Assembly (NCBI GenBank): GCA_947258385.1 | Contig: CAMYII010000050.1 | Span: forward strand, 1-50,345 | Direction: 5' to 3' | DNA length: 50,345 bases | Origin: Acidiferrobacterales bacterium | GTDB lineage: Bacteria > Pseudomonadota > Gammaproteobacteria > Acidiferrobacterales > SZUA-150 | Shown: positions 17,282 to 26,058 of the stretch, one piece after another | Layout of the letters: every line of letters begins with the position of its first letter | Position numbering within the stretch: position 1 is the first letter of the stretch | Notes under the pieces: generated by a model | Databases searched by the model: none | The model's input: only the letters and a program-made list of their open reading frames with translations | What the model was told of the DNA's origin: nothing | Program-made: the position numbers and the translations under genes

Positions 17282-17692
17282 ATGTCACAATGGCTGGTTC
17301 CATCTTCCGTCGCCTTTTTGTTGTGGGGGGTCTGGGCCTTCCTGCCGAAGTTGACAATGCAGTACATTAACCCGAAGAGCGCCGTTGTCTACGAGGCCCT
17401 CGGGGGCCTGTTGGTCGCGCTGGCGGTACTGGCATTTGTTGGCTTTAGGCCGGAAACCCATGCCCGCGGCATGGCGCTTGCCTTGATCACCGGCGCGCTC
17501 GGGCTGCTCGGCGCGTTCGGTTACCTGTATGCCGTTTCCAAGGGACCGGTTGCGCTGATCTCCACAATGACCGCGCTTTACCCTATCATCACTATTATGC
17601 TTGCGTATCTGGTCCTGGGCGAGCCCATTACGATCAAGCAGGGAATAGGCCTTATCCTAGCGCTGGTCGCGATCGTATTGATCACTTCCTGA
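17282..17692 (+). CDS. EamA/DMT-superfamily half-size transporter
   Basis: A 136-residue integral membrane protein with about five hydrophobic helices, containing one EamA domain. Typical features are the opening SSVAFLLWGVWAFLPKL, the central GFRPETHARGMALALITGALG, and the closing ALYPIITIMLAYLVLGEPIT followed by GLILALVAIVLITS. Single-domain members of this superfamily usually work as dimers, moving small metabolites or amines; the substrate cannot be told. A GAGGG-containing site precedes the ATG. Confidence 0.85.
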   Translation: MSQWLVPSSVAFLLWGVWAFLPKLTMQYINPKSAVVYEALGGLLVALAVLAFVGFRPETHARGMALALITGALGLLGAFGYLYAVSKGPVALISTMTALYPIITIMLAYLVLGEPITIKQGIGLILALVAIVLITS

Positions 17693-17723
17693 TCGGTCCT
17701 CTCAAATATAGCGGTGCATTATT

Positions 17724-17912
17724 ATGGCCCAAGAAAAAACCGGTAAACCCAAGCACTCAAGTGTCAAGGAACCGAAGTTCTGCAAATGCCGGGTATGCCA
17801 CGAATACTTTTACGCCGGCACCATCGCCGAGGCCCGCGAGGCCTGCCTCGAACACGGCAAAAAAGAACATCCGAAGTGGGGACAGACTACTGTATGTTAT
17901 TGCCCGGATTAG
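17724..17912 (+). CDS. Small cysteine-rich protein, probable metal-binding (62 aa)
   Basis: A 62-residue protein with a basic N-terminus (MAQEKTGKPKHSS) and a Cys/His-rich core FCKCRVCHEYFYAG ... CLEHGKKEHPKWGQ ... CYCPD. It contains one CXXCH string (CRVCH), but there is no signal peptide and the surrounding C/H pattern fits a zinc-ribbon fold better than a cytochrome. It lies 31 nt after the EamA gene and could be co-transcribed. Function unknown. Confidence 0.6.
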   Translation: MAQEKTGKPKHSSVKEPKFCKCRVCHEYFYAGTIAEAREACLEHGKKEHPKWGQTTVCYCPD

Positions 17913-18024
17913 ACGGCACCGGCGATGAGACAAGCGAGCGGTGTGTGGATCTTTATCAGTTCCGGCACGACAGGATTCTCCGGCGTCATTTCTTGTTATT
18001 TTCTGTCCCCGACTGACGCGATGA

Positions 18025-19143
18025 TCAAAATTCCATGGACAATCTGACCGCGACCAGGTTTCGGCGTTCGAATTCATTACCGTCGATGTCGAAAGCGAAG
18101 CCCGGTTTATAGTCAGCACGAAGATATTCTAAAGACACACTGACGGTCTGAAAGGCCAGCCAGTTCGCGGCGATGCCATACTGACGCTCAGGTTGATCAG
18201 CGAGCTCATCGCTGCGTTCCATACGGGCGGCCAGTTCCCAGGTATCCCGTGGAAAGTAGGCGATCTCCACGTTCCAGGCACGGGGTTCATCCGCATCGGG
18301 CGCGAGATCCCGGAACGAGCGCGCCGCGGCCAGGAATTCGAGCGAGATATCCCATTTGCCAGGGCGCATCACGGCATAGGCGCTCCAGCCATCGACCCTG
18401 CGTTGGTAAAGGTTATCGACCTCGTCGAGAAGGAGCTCGTCCGTGTCCGCCAGGTCCGAAAGATAGCTGGCACCGAGCTCCAGCCTGTTGTTGATGAGCT
18501 CAGTTTCAATGGCGGCGCCCCAGTCGCTAATACGATCTTCTATACGGCCGTCGGTGGCGATCTCTTCGGCCTCGCCATTAGAAACAAAGACACCAACCTC
18601 GACGATATCATGATAGTCATAGCTCAGCATTAAGGCGGTTTCACGTGTTTCGCCGAATTCCAACAGCGGACCGGTGATGAAGTGGCTATAGTAGATGCCG
18701 AAGGGAACGTACAGAAGTCCCGTTGCAAGTCCCCAGCCGCCGTTCTCCAGTTCAATGATTGCCTCGTCCAGATTCGACTCGGAGCTATCTTCTTCAAACT
18801 CGAGAATGATCTCGGACTTGGCGTTGTCCGATACCTCAACAATAAATCCAATCTGCGCAGTTGGAACCATGTCGTCCGTGCGCGAATCAGATCTATCGTT
18901 GCGGAACTGGTAAACTACGGATCCCGCCTCCACCTCGACGAGCCCGGAGAACGTTATCCAGTCCGTGAGCTTCGTCTTAAGACCCGCCTCTCGCCTCTCT
19001 CTTGGTGTACGATAAAAACTGGCGCGACGCTCTGCTGCGGCGGATTCCGAAACAGGATCTTCGACAGGATCTTCGCCTTGAGCGATGGCCAGGGACGGGA
19101 GCAATAACAGTGAAGCCAGCGTTGCTCTAGGTATTAGGCGCAT
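18025..19143 (-). CDS. LbtU-like outer-membrane porin
   Basis: The 372-residue precursor (MRLIPRATLASLLLLPSLAIA signal) ends in RLSMEF with the terminal phenylalanine of outer-membrane barrels. The mature region is alternating beta-strand sequence; the opening LKTKLTDWITFSGLVEVEAG and the NAKSEIILEFEEDS region resemble the LbtU siderophore porin family, named for legiobactin uptake in Legionella. Iron or siderophore transport is therefore only a family-based guess. The ATG at 19143 was chosen; a TTG three codons upstream is possible. It is divergent from the two-component genes, which might regulate it. Confidence 0.75.
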   Translation of the reverse strand: MRLIPRATLASLLLLPSLAIAQGEDPVEDPVSESAAAERRASFYRTPRERREAGLKTKLTDWITFSGLVEVEAGSVVYQFRNDRSDSRTDDMVPTAQIGFIVEVSDNAKSEIILEFEEDSSESNLDEAIIELENGGWGLATGLLYVPFGIYYSHFITGPLLEFGETRETALMLSYDYHDIVEVGVFVSNGEAEEIATDGRIEDRISDWGAAIETELINNRLELGASYLSDLADTDELLLDEVDNLYQRRVDGWSAYAVMRPGKWDISLEFLAAARSFRDLAPDADEPRAWNVEIAYFPRDTWELAARMERSDELADQPERQYGIAANWLAFQTVSVSLEYLRADYKPGFAFDIDGNEFERRNLVAVRLSMEF

Positions 19144-19389
19144 TATTCTCAATGTCAGCTGTCCACGTCCAGATTTTATCCGCCAACGGCCTGCATGTAC
19201 CTTACCAAACCGTAATGATCAGGATAGACGGTTCCGGAACGGATATATGCTACTATTTAAATTGTTATATCTATTGAGTATAGACGGTCAATAATGACAG
19301 ATCAGTTCGCCGTGAGCCGTTTGACAGTTTTTCCTTGATAGGCCGAGCGGCCCGATTGGAGGAGTTTCCCGTAAAGAGGTCAACCGGCT

Positions 19390-19758
19390 GTGCGCATCTT
19401 ATTGGTTGAAGATGATCTCAAAATCGCTTCTTTCGTTATTAAGGGCATGAAAGAGGCGGGTTTTGTCGTGGAGCATGTCACCGACGGGAATCACGGCCTT
19501 AATCTGGCCCTAGCCGAAACCTTTGACGCGGCAATTATCGATATCATGCTGCCCGGCCGCGATGGCTTGTCCATCATCGACGAGCTGCGGCACCGCAACA
19601 TCAATCTGCCTGTCATTATCTTAAGCGCCAGACGAAGTGTGGATGACCGGGTCAAGGGATTTCAAACCGGCGGAGATGACTTGGCCTGCCTTCTAGTTTT
19701 CGTCCAGATCCAAAGTGAGTATTCATCATGCAGCTTTTGCTACCGGTTGTCGATGTAA
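19390..19758 (+). pseudogene. OmpR-family response regulator, N-terminal fragment (IS-interrupted)
   Basis: GTG start giving MRILLVEDDLKIASFVIKG, a receiver domain with the acidic pair at residues 8-9 and the phospho-acceptor Asp51 in IIDIMLPGRDGL. The native sequence runs to GGDD (about 19681), where an IS3-family element begins; the frame then reads 25 element-encoded residues to a stop at 19758. The conserved lysine of KPF, needed for receiver switching, is on the other side of the insertion. Removing the element with one target copy restores GGDDYLTKPFAFSELL exactly. Confidence 0.9.
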
Positions 19759-20571
19759 AGCTGCAAATGCCCTGGGCGTCATCATATTGATGGCACCATG
19801 CGGGCGTATCTCGTTGTATTCGATAAGCCACTGCTCAACCACGCGGCGCGCCTCCGTGACCGAATAAAACGACCAGCGGTCGAGACAGCCATCCCGGAAT
19901 ACACTATTGAAGCTTTCATTGTGACCGTTCTGCCAGGGGCTGCCGGGGTCGATATACCGCACCTTTACATGCCGCTCCTTGAGCCATTGCTGTACACGCG
20001 TAGCAACAAACTCAGGACCGTTGTCCGATTTGATACATTCAGGAACCCCATACAGGTCGAACAAATACTCCAGACAGTTGATGACATCCGAGGAGGTCAG
20101 TGAACGGTTAAGGTGAATCATCAATCCTTCATGGGTAAATTCATCAACCACCGTCAAATGCTTCAACGTTCGTCCATCCGTTGTCTGGTCAAACACAAAG
20201 TCATAACTCCAGACATGGTTCGGATAAAGCGCCCTCTGTAGCACCGTTGTGCTCTGACCCAATAAACGCTTTTTCTTCTGCTTTTTCCGTACCTGTAACC
20301 CTTCCCGCTTGCGGATCAGACGCACCGTCTCACGACTCACGCGATAGCCAGCATTTACTAACAAGGTATGTATTTTCCGATACCCAAAACGGGGATATCG
20401 GTAGGAAAGCCGGGAGATCTCTTCGGTTAATTCTCTGCATCTCGCCTGGCTGGGGCGACTTCGGTGCGTGCTGCGTGATAACGCAAGTACACGACAGCCC
20501 CGTCGCTCACTGACGGCATACACCTCGGTCAAGTATTCCACCATCGTCCGACGCTCCGCCAGGCTTACCAT
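19726..20571 (-). CDS. IS3-family transposase OrfB (DDE integrase)
   Basis: 281 residues, with an HTH_21-like N-terminal part (RYPRFGYRKIHTLLVNAGY) and the DDE catalytic core: first Asp in VWSYDFVFDQT, second in ECIKSDNGPEF, Glu in NGHNESFNSVFRDGCLDR. The start ATG overlaps the end of orfA. The A7 run at 20577-20571 (minus-strand reading) allows -1 slippage to make the OrfAB fusion transposase. Confidence 0.92.
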   Translation of the reverse strand: MVSLAERRTMVEYLTEVYAVSERRGCRVLALSRSTHRSRPSQARCRELTEEISRLSYRYPRFGYRKIHTLLVNAGYRVSRETVRLIRKREGLQVRKKQKKKRLLGQSTTVLQRALYPNHVWSYDFVFDQTTDGRTLKHLTVVDEFTHEGLMIHLNRSLTSSDVINCLEYLFDLYGVPECIKSDNGPEFVATRVQQWLKERHVKVRYIDPGSPWQNGHNESFNSVFRDGCLDRWSFYSVTEARRVVEQWLIEYNEIRPHGAINMMTPRAFAALHRQPVAKAA

Positions 20572-20828
20572 TTTTTTGCGTTCACATCCTTGAGCATGCG
20601 GATATCTAGCGCCTGTTCCGCCACCATCTTCTTCAACTCCGCGTTCTCTCGCTCCAGTTCCTTTAAACGGTGAACCTCCGAAACCGCCATGCCACTGTAT
20701 TTCTGCCGCCAGCGGTAGAAACTTTGCTCCGAAACATTGTATTTGCGAATTACCTCACGCACGCTCCCGTGCGCTTCCGCTTCCTTCAGGATCTTGACTA
20801 TTTCCTCTTCTTTGAATCGCTTGGCCAT
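20565..20828 (-). CDS. IS3-family transposase OrfA
   Basis: 87 residues: an HTH domain (KRFKEEEIVKILKEAEAHGS ... SEQSFYRWRQKY) followed by a leucine-zipper-like coil (RLKELERENAELKKMVAEQA) that mediates multimerisation. The stop TAA (20565-20567) lies just past the A7 slippery run, typical for IS3 programmed frameshifting. Confidence 0.9.
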   Translation of the reverse strand: MAKRFKEEEIVKILKEAEAHGSVREVIRKYNVSEQSFYRWRQKYSGMAVSEVHRLKELERENAELKKMVAEQALDIRMLKDVNAKKW

Positions 20829-20875
20829 GGTTCCTCCAGTCAGTTAAACTCTAACATATCAACTGGACGAAAATC

Positions 20876-21277
20876 TTGGGCCGGTCAGACTACCTGACAA
20901 AACCCTTTGCCTTTTCCGAGTTGCTTGCTCGTGTACATGCCTTACTGCGAAGAGCAAGCAATACGGTTGAGCCTGCCGGGATCACGGTTCACGACCTGTC
21001 TATCAATCTGCTCACACGGAGGGTGACCCGGGGAGGCCAGAAGATAGATCTGCAACCCAGGGAGTTCAGCCTTCTGGAGTACCTCATGCGCAACGCCGGT
21101 CGTGTCGTCTCTAAATCCATGCTTATCGAGCACGTATGGGACTATAACTTTGATCCGCATACCAACGTTGTCGAGGCCCGTATCTGCCGGTTGCGAGATA
21201 AAGTCGACAAGGGGTTCAACACCGCACTGATTCATACGATACGCGGGGCGGGATATGTCCTCAAGGCGGAAGATTAA
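20876..21277 (+). pseudogene. OmpR-family response regulator, C-terminal fragment
   Basis: The end of the receiver domain (YLTKPFAFSELLARVHALLRR) and a complete winged-helix DNA-binding domain (ITVHDLSINLLTRRVTRGG ... LLEYLMRNAGRVVSKSMLIE ... NVVEARICRLRDKVDK ... IHTIRGAGYVLK). A TTG at 20876 inside the IS end is in frame, so a free DNA-binding domain could be made if the IS supplies a promoter. The 3' end overlaps the kinase start by 23 bp, typical of two-component operons. Confidence 0.88.
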
Positions 21278-22670
21278 GCACCGTTACTCATTGGCACTGC
21301 GGTTGACGCTCTGGTATGCGGCAATATTTGCGCTATCCTCTGTTATCGCGTTCACTTTATTTTACGTCATAATCACATCGGTCATCCAGGAACGCACAGA
21401 TGGCGACCTCTTGGAAGACATCGGGGAATTGTCCGCGCTCCTTACTGAAGAGGGAATACACGGCCTCAAGGCAGAGGTCGAATCTGAGGTGGCTTCAGAT
21501 GGGTCAGATAAGGTGTTTTACAGGCTCGTCAGTGCGGAGGGACGCGTGCTGCTGGCGACCGACATGTCAGCCTGGCAGGGAGTGGAGTCGTCGGACGCCA
21601 TGCGGAAGCGGCTCGCGAATAGCACTAATCCGGTGTTGGAAACACTGAGCGTTCCAGGCCACGAGTACGGCGCGCGCACGGTCTATGGCGTCGTCGGGAA
21701 GGGGGATATTCTTCAGATTGCTGAGTCGCTCGAAGAGGACGCTGAATTCCTTGAGGTTCTACAAAGCAGCTTCGCATTAACTGTCCCTGTGCTGATGGTT
21801 CTTGCCGCTTTGTTAGGTTGGTTTATGGCCAGCAAGGCGTTGAGTGGCGTGCGCGAGGTGACAGAAGCGGCAATTGATATTTCGAAAGGCGAGCTTGACC
21901 GGCGAGTGCCGGAAACGGGCCGCGGGGACGAGATCGACAAATTGGCCAATACCTTCAATACTATGTTGGACCGGATACAGGCGCTCATTACCGGGATGCG
22001 CGAAATCAACGACAACATCGCCCATGATCTCAGGAGCCCACTTGCGAGAATTCGTGGTATCGCCGAGACCGCACTGACGAGCAAGCAATCCATCGACGAG
22101 TATCAGTCTGTGGCGGCCGACACCATTGAAGAGTGTGACCGTCTCATTCATATGATCAACACGATGCTGGATATCACGGAGACCGAAGCAGGTGTACCCG
22201 TCAACACCATGGAGCGGATAGATATGGGCGGCGTGGTTCACGATGCCTGTGATCTGTTCCAACCCCTGGCAGAGGACAAAAGTATCACGCTGAGCTGGAG
22301 TGCCGGGAGTTCCGCCGTGGTATATGGAAACAAGCATTATTTGCAACGGTTGGTCGCCAACCTCCTCGATAATGCGCTCAAATACACGCGCCGCGGTGGA
22401 AGCGTGTCGGTTGGTATCGCCCGGCAATCCGGCAATGTGCTTATCACCGTACGGGATACCGGTATCGGCATCGCGGAAAAAGAAATGCCCAATATATTCA
22501 AGCGATTCTATCGCTGCGATCAAAGCCGCTCCCACGCCGGCACCGGCTTGGGGCTCAGTCTCGCGCTCGCGATAGCGCGCGCCCATGGGGGCGATATCAC
22601 GGTAAGCAGCGTTTTGGGTGAAGGCAGTAGCTTTACGGTAGTACTTCCAGCGGTATCAAATCTCACATAA
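21255..22670 (+). CDS. Two-component sensor histidine kinase
   Basis: 471 residues. TM1 is about residues 18-43 (LWYAAIFALSSVIAFTLFYV), a periplasmic sensor region covers about 44-173, and TM2 is about 175-195 (FALTVPVLMVLAALLGWFMA). A HAMP linker follows (ISKGELDRRVPETGRGDEI). HisKA has phospho-acceptor His257 in IAHDLRSPLARIRG. HATPase_c has the N box (LVANLLDNALKYT), G1 (DTGIGI) and G2 (GTGLGLSLALAIA). It overlaps the split response regulator gene and is its cognate kinase. With that regulator broken, the kinase would lack its native partner unless expression is rescued. Periplasmic ligand unknown. Confidence 0.9.
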   Translation: MSSRRKIKHRYSLALRLTLWYAAIFALSSVIAFTLFYVIITSVIQERTDGDLLEDIGELSALLTEEGIHGLKAEVESEVASDGSDKVFYRLVSAEGRVLLATDMSAWQGVESSDAMRKRLANSTNPVLETLSVPGHEYGARTVYGVVGKGDILQIAESLEEDAEFLEVLQSSFALTVPVLMVLAALLGWFMASKALSGVREVTEAAIDISKGELDRRVPETGRGDEIDKLANTFNTMLDRIQALITGMREINDNIAHDLRSPLARIRGIAETALTSKQSIDEYQSVAADTIEECDRLIHMINTMLDITETEAGVPVNTMERIDMGGVVHDACDLFQPLAEDKSITLSWSAGSSAVVYGNKHYLQRLVANLLDNALKYTRRGGSVSVGIARQSGNVLITVRDTGIGIAEKEMPNIFKRFYRCDQSRSHAGTGLGLSLALAIARAHGGDITVSSVLGEGSSFTVVLPAVSNLT

Positions 22671-22781
22671 GAAGCATTACCAAATGGTAATTCCAGGGTC
22701 ACTTTGGGGTTAACTTCTCCCCTTATACTAGCCATTGATGATTTGTCAAAACAAGACAGTGAGACCAAGGAGGAAGTCACA

Positions 22782-23798
22782 ATGAAAGCGCAACACTTAT
22801 TCAAAAAGGCAAGACCTGTTATACATGCCGTGGTAGGCGGTGCATTGCTGGCGTTGTTTTCGTTGTCGTTGATTACCAGCACCTCGGTATTTGCTAAGGG
22901 CGTTAACGGTCGTATGTTTGACGACGTCGACAAATCGGCTTTCTGCTCGCGCACATCGACGGCGGCCTTGATAGCATGTCGGCATGAGGTCAAGGATGAC
23001 TTCTGGATCGCCATAGGAAATTGCAATAACTTATCAGATCCCGATGCGCGTGAAGAATGTAAAGAGGAGGCCACGCTCACACGCAAAGAGGATGGCGAGC
23101 TGTGCGGTGATCAATTTGGAGCGCGCCAGGAAATCTGTGAAGTTCTCGGGGAGGCACCTTACGACCCGCAAATAGATCCGGCCATGTTTGTTGATCCTGC
23201 TGATATTGGTAGAAGCGTTGCACCCAATCCTTATTTTCCATTGGTTCGTGGTAGAACATGGGTACTTAAAGGCGGGACTGAGACCATTACAGATACCGTT
23301 ACTGATGAGATCAAGGTTATCCTTGGTGTAAGCTGTGCCACGATTCTTGATGTCGTAGAAGATGATGGTGAGGTGATTGAAGTCACGAGTGATTGGTACG
23401 CTCAGGATATCTATGGAAACGTCTGGTATTTCGGTGAGATCTCCCAAGAGTTTGAGGACGGTGAACTCGTGAGTATCGATGGTTCATGGAAATCCGGCAG
23501 AGATGGTGATAAGGCAGGCATTATCATGAAGGCGTTTCCTGAAGTCGGCGATCTGTATCGGCAAGAATTTTCCCTGGGTAATGCCGAGGACATGGGCGAA
23601 GTATTGAGCCTGACCGGTTCGGAGGCTGTTCCAGCCCCCGGAGCTTCTTGTAACGGAGACTGCTTAGTCACTAAAGATTTCACACCTATAGAGCCGGATA
23701 CTTTTGAGCATAAGTATTACGCCTCAGGTATCGGTATTATATTAGAAGTGGATCTCGAGACCGGGGAGCGTGTGGAACTCGTGGAGATTGTTTACTAA
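22782..23798 (+). CDS. Exported conserved hypothetical protein next to the two-component genes
   Basis: 338 residues from ATG 22782, with AAGGAGGAAG upstream. The signal peptide ends near SVFAKG. A Cys-rich segment follows (FCSRTS, LIACRHEVK, IGNCNNLSD, REECKEE, GELCGD, QEICEV), then a beta-rich C-terminal domain (PNPYFPLVRGRTWVLKGGTE ... DWYAQDIYGNVWYFGE ... DGSWKSGRDGDKAGIIM) ending in GIGIILEVDLETGE. Similar secreted domains are common hypothetical proteins in proteobacteria; function not known. It lies 111 bp after the kinase, in the same direction, and could be a regulated target or accessory sensor. The stop codon directly abuts a dispersed repeat. Confidence 0.75.
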   Translation: MKAQHLFKKARPVIHAVVGGALLALFSLSLITSTSVFAKGVNGRMFDDVDKSAFCSRTSTAALIACRHEVKDDFWIAIGNCNNLSDPDAREECKEEATLTRKEDGELCGDQFGARQEICEVLGEAPYDPQIDPAMFVDPADIGRSVAPNPYFPLVRGRTWVLKGGTETITDTVTDEIKVILGVSCATILDVVEDDGEVIEVTSDWYAQDIYGNVWYFGEISQEFEDGELVSIDGSWKSGRDGDKAGIIMKAFPEVGDLYRQEFSLGNAEDMGEVLSLTGSEAVPAPGASCNGDCLVTKDFTPIEPDTFEHKYYASGIGIILEVDLETGERVELVEIVY

Positions 23799-24003
23799 GG
23801 AAGGTCTGATTAATTCCAATTCTGTCATTCCCGCGAAACTTGTCCCCACGCGACCGCCAGGGATGACGGACAGGGAAGGACTAATGCCGCGGGCACATGG
23901 ATGTGCAGGAGCGGCGCGCGCGGAAGTGCTGGAAATGCAGGAGCAATTTCCAGTGAAAGCGGGGAGCGGGAATCCAGAAATGGTATGATTTTCCTGGACT
24001 TTA
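23799..24003. repeat. MITE-like dispersed repeat, copy B
   Basis: It begins immediately after the TAA of the preceding gene. Bases 23799-23830 are identical to the reverse complement of 9365-9396 (32 of 32). Shared blocks continue further in (AAGCGGGGAGCGG near 23957, ATCCAGAAATGGTATGATTT near 23972). The interior differs and contains extra hairpins (CTGGAAAT...ATTTCCAG). The far terminal repeat seen in copy A is missing, so this copy is truncated or rearranged there. Confidence 0.7.
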
Positions 24004-24062
24004 GGGGTCGCTGGCAATTGACTGAACAGTTCGCAATTGTCAGTGATCCCTTCTTTTTTGGG
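24004..24062 (+). terminator. Probable terminator between convergent genes
   Basis: GGGGTCGCTGGCAATTG (24004-24020) pairs imperfectly with CAATTGTCAGTGATCCC (24034-24050), followed by TTCTTTTTT. It would stop plus-strand transcription from the exported-protein gene. On the opposite side the A-rich sequence and hairpin could also serve metA read-through. Confidence 0.6.
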
Positions 24063-24104
24063 TTTTTTGTGGTGCCAGCCGCGCTTTTGCCGGATGCCTA
24101 TGGC

Positions 24105-25175
24105 TTAGGCGCGCAACCCCAGCGGATCGTCGCGATCCACGCCCTCCATGAAAGGCAGCTTGCGGTCCATGTTGGTGACCTGGTAGACCTTGCCGATCCA
24201 GTTGTTAATCACTTCTTCGGCCGTGTCGTGCCAGGTGTTGTGCAGGCGGCTTGCTATCAAGTCTTCCGGGAATGCCGGCAGCGGCTCGCCTTTCGCGCGG
24301 GCCGCAATCAACCGGTCACGGTGCTCGTCGAGGATCGCCTGGGTCTGCAGGGTAAAATAGTTTTCCGGGAAGGGCGGATAATCCTCCCGCTCGCCTTTGG
24401 CGAAGCGGACGACTTCACGCTTGTATTCTTTCAGCAGGCTGTGGATGTCGTACTCGGGATGGCCCTGAAAGTAGACCACGCGGAACAGGTCTTCGCTCAC
24501 CGCCAGGTGCACGCCGGCCTCGCGGCTCTCGGCCAGTACATGTAGCCCCGCGGCCTCGAACTGGTCGCGGCCGATCTCGTTGAAGCGCGAATGCGGCACG
24601 TCGAACAAGGTATTGACGTCGTTGACCAGCGGGTGCGTACGGTCCATCACCCGGTGGCGGTACACGCCCCAGCGTTTGGCCGGCAGCCGCCGGCGTTTTT
24701 GCCCGTGCTTGAACTGGAGCACCGCATGGGTGGCGAGGCAGGAACATAATATGGAGGTCACGTGCTCCTGCGCCCAGCCGATAATCTCGATCAACGGCTC
24801 CCAGAACGGCTCCAGCGCCAGATCGGGCTGGGACACGTTGGCGCCGGTGATGATCAGCGCATCGAGCCCGCCGGCCTGCAGTCGGTCGAACGGCTCGTAA
24901 TACCGCTGCACGTACTCCGTGGCCTCGGCGCTGCGCTTGAGCTCGGGGAGCGTGAAGGGGTGCATATAAAACTGCGCGATCTGGTTGCTTTCCCCGACCA
25001 GGCGGAAGAACTGGCGCTCGGTCGCCGCGAGCGCGGCATCCGGCATCATGTTCAGCAGCCCGATGTGCAGCTCGCGGATCTCCTGATGGATCGCGTGGTC
25101 CGCCGACAGCACGGTTTCGCCCTCGCGCTTCAGGCGTTCAAATGTCGGCAAATCAGAGTGGGCGACAAGAGGCAT
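24105..25175 (-). CDS. metA: Homoserine O-succinyltransferase (MetA family)
   Basis: A 356-residue cytosolic enzyme acylating L-homoserine, the first committed step of methionine synthesis. Family features are present: HIGLLNMMPDAALAATERQF near the N-terminus, LIITGANVSQPDL, the nucleophile region ILCSCLATHAVLQFKHGQ (in place of CWGAQA of E. coli), VPHSRFNEI, and the catalytic His/Glu in FQGHPEYD. MetA-fold enzymes can use succinyl- or acetyl-CoA; donor choice cannot be told from annotation alone. ATG 25175 (MPLVAHSDLPTFERL) is chosen over a GTG three codons upstream. It lies 37 nt after a P-loop gene, likely in one operon. Confidence 0.9.
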   Translation of the reverse strand: MPLVAHSDLPTFERLKREGETVLSADHAIHQEIRELHIGLLNMMPDAALAATERQFFRLVGESNQIAQFYMHPFTLPELKRSAEATEYVQRYYEPFDRLQAGGLDALIITGANVSQPDLALEPFWEPLIEIIGWAQEHVTSILCSCLATHAVLQFKHGQKRRRLPAKRWGVYRHRVMDRTHPLVNDVNTLFDVPHSRFNEIGRDQFEAAGLHVLAESREAGVHLAVSEDLFRVVYFQGHPEYDIHSLLKEYKREVVRFAKGEREDYPPFPENYFTLQTQAILDEHRDRLIAARAKGEPLPAFPEDLIASRLHNTWHDTAEEVINNWIGKVYQVTNMDRKLPFMEGVDRDDPLGLRA

Positions 25176-25212
25176 AATAAACACTCACATGTGTTACCGT
25201 CGGCGGCGGGCG

Positions 25213-26058
25213 TCAGCCCTGGCGCTCAAGCACCTGTTCGACCAGCGCGAGGAAACCGGCTTCGTTCTTCACCCTGGCCAGCTCCTCGGTGGTGATCGTG
25301 TAGCCGTATTTGTCGGCGATGGCCTGGTAACGCGGGATGCGCGCGTAGAACAGCCGCGGAAATATCCAGCGCACGAACGCATCGGGATCGATCATCGCAA
25401 CATAAGGCAGGTCGTTTTCTTTCATGTATGTCTCGAGCTGTTCGTCCAGGAACGCCTCGCGGTAATAAAGCGGCTTCGGGTCCTCCTCGGCGCGGTGGAT
25501 GAGCCCCTGTTCATCCTTCCCCGTTGCCTTGATGTAGAGGATCAGGGTGTGCTCGTCCAGCACGCGGAAGACCTCCGGCTCGTCGAGCTCGCAGAGACTG
25601 CCACCGACATCATTAATAAAGTGCTTGTAGCCGTAGATCTCCTGGGCCTTGCGGATGAATTCCGGCACATCTCCCATCGCGGCGATCTCGGCCTGGCGGT
25701 GCAGCTCCTGCCGGTATTTGAACTCCTTGAGCGGCAGCCCGCCCTGTTCCGGGTCGCCGACCTTGCCAAGAAAACTCGAGACCGGCTTCAAGTGGTCGAC
25801 CGTGATATTGTTGTTGATGTAGATCGAGTCGGACCGCAGCAGATCGCGCAGGAACGGCACCTGCATGGCCTGTTTCTTGATATTGTCGAGGATGGGTTCC
25901 CCCAGGTAGCGCGTGCCGATGCGATAATCGCCGGAATAGTGAAACCAGTCGCGTTTGCGCAGCATATGCGCCAGGCGCGTCTTGCCCACCCCTGACATCC
26001 CAAGCAGGGTGATGCATTTATTGTCCCAGGCCCTGAACTGCTCGATACCGAGTTTCAC
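25213..26058 (-). CDS. P-loop NTPase upstream of metA
   Basis: 281 residues from a GTG start (GGAG about 9 nt upstream). The Walker A motif GMSGVGKT sits at about residues 20-27, and SGDYRIGTRYLGEPILDNIK follows. The fold resembles small ATPase/kinase-like proteins. No membrane segment. The substrate is unknown; proximity to metA suggests a link with methionine or sulphur metabolism (inference). Confidence 0.78.
   Translation of the reverse strand: MKLGIEQFRAWDNKCITLLGMSGVGKTRLAHMLRKRDWFHYSGDYRIGTRYLGEPILDNIKKQAMQVPFLRDLLRSDSIYINNNITVDHLKPVSSFLGKVGDPEQGGLPLKEFKYRQELHRQAEIAAMGDVPEFIRKAQEIYGYKHFINDVGGSLCELDEPEVFRVLDEHTLILYIKATGKDEQGLIHRAEEDPKPLYYREAFLDEQLETYMKENDLPYVAMIDPDAFVRWIFPRLFYARIPRYQAIADKYGYTITTEELARVKNEAGFLALVEQVLERQG

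Larger units (their letters stand above)
19682..20887 (-). mobile_element. IS3-family insertion sequence, 1206 bp
   Basis: Ends are TG...CA, with imperfect inverted repeats of about 26 bp (19682-19707 and 20862-20887; both share TTTTCGTCCAG). GACT is duplicated at 19678-19681 and 20888-20891. The two transposase frames lie on the minus strand. Length, termini, 4-bp duplication and orfA/orfB overlap all fit IS3. Because both ends, both frames and the target duplication are intact, the insertion looks recent. Confidence 0.93.

Noticed and set aside
17783-17800. CXXCH in the 62-residue protein as a cytochrome haem site
   Set aside because: There is no export signal, and c-type haem is attached outside the cytoplasm; a zinc site is more likely.
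23901-24545. 214-codon plus-strand frame into metA
   Set aside because: Starts in a repeat and continues antisense to metA; no domain.
25176-25212. SAM riboswitch upstream of metA
   Set aside because: Only 37 nt separate metA from the upstream gene, too short for a riboswitch plus expression platform.
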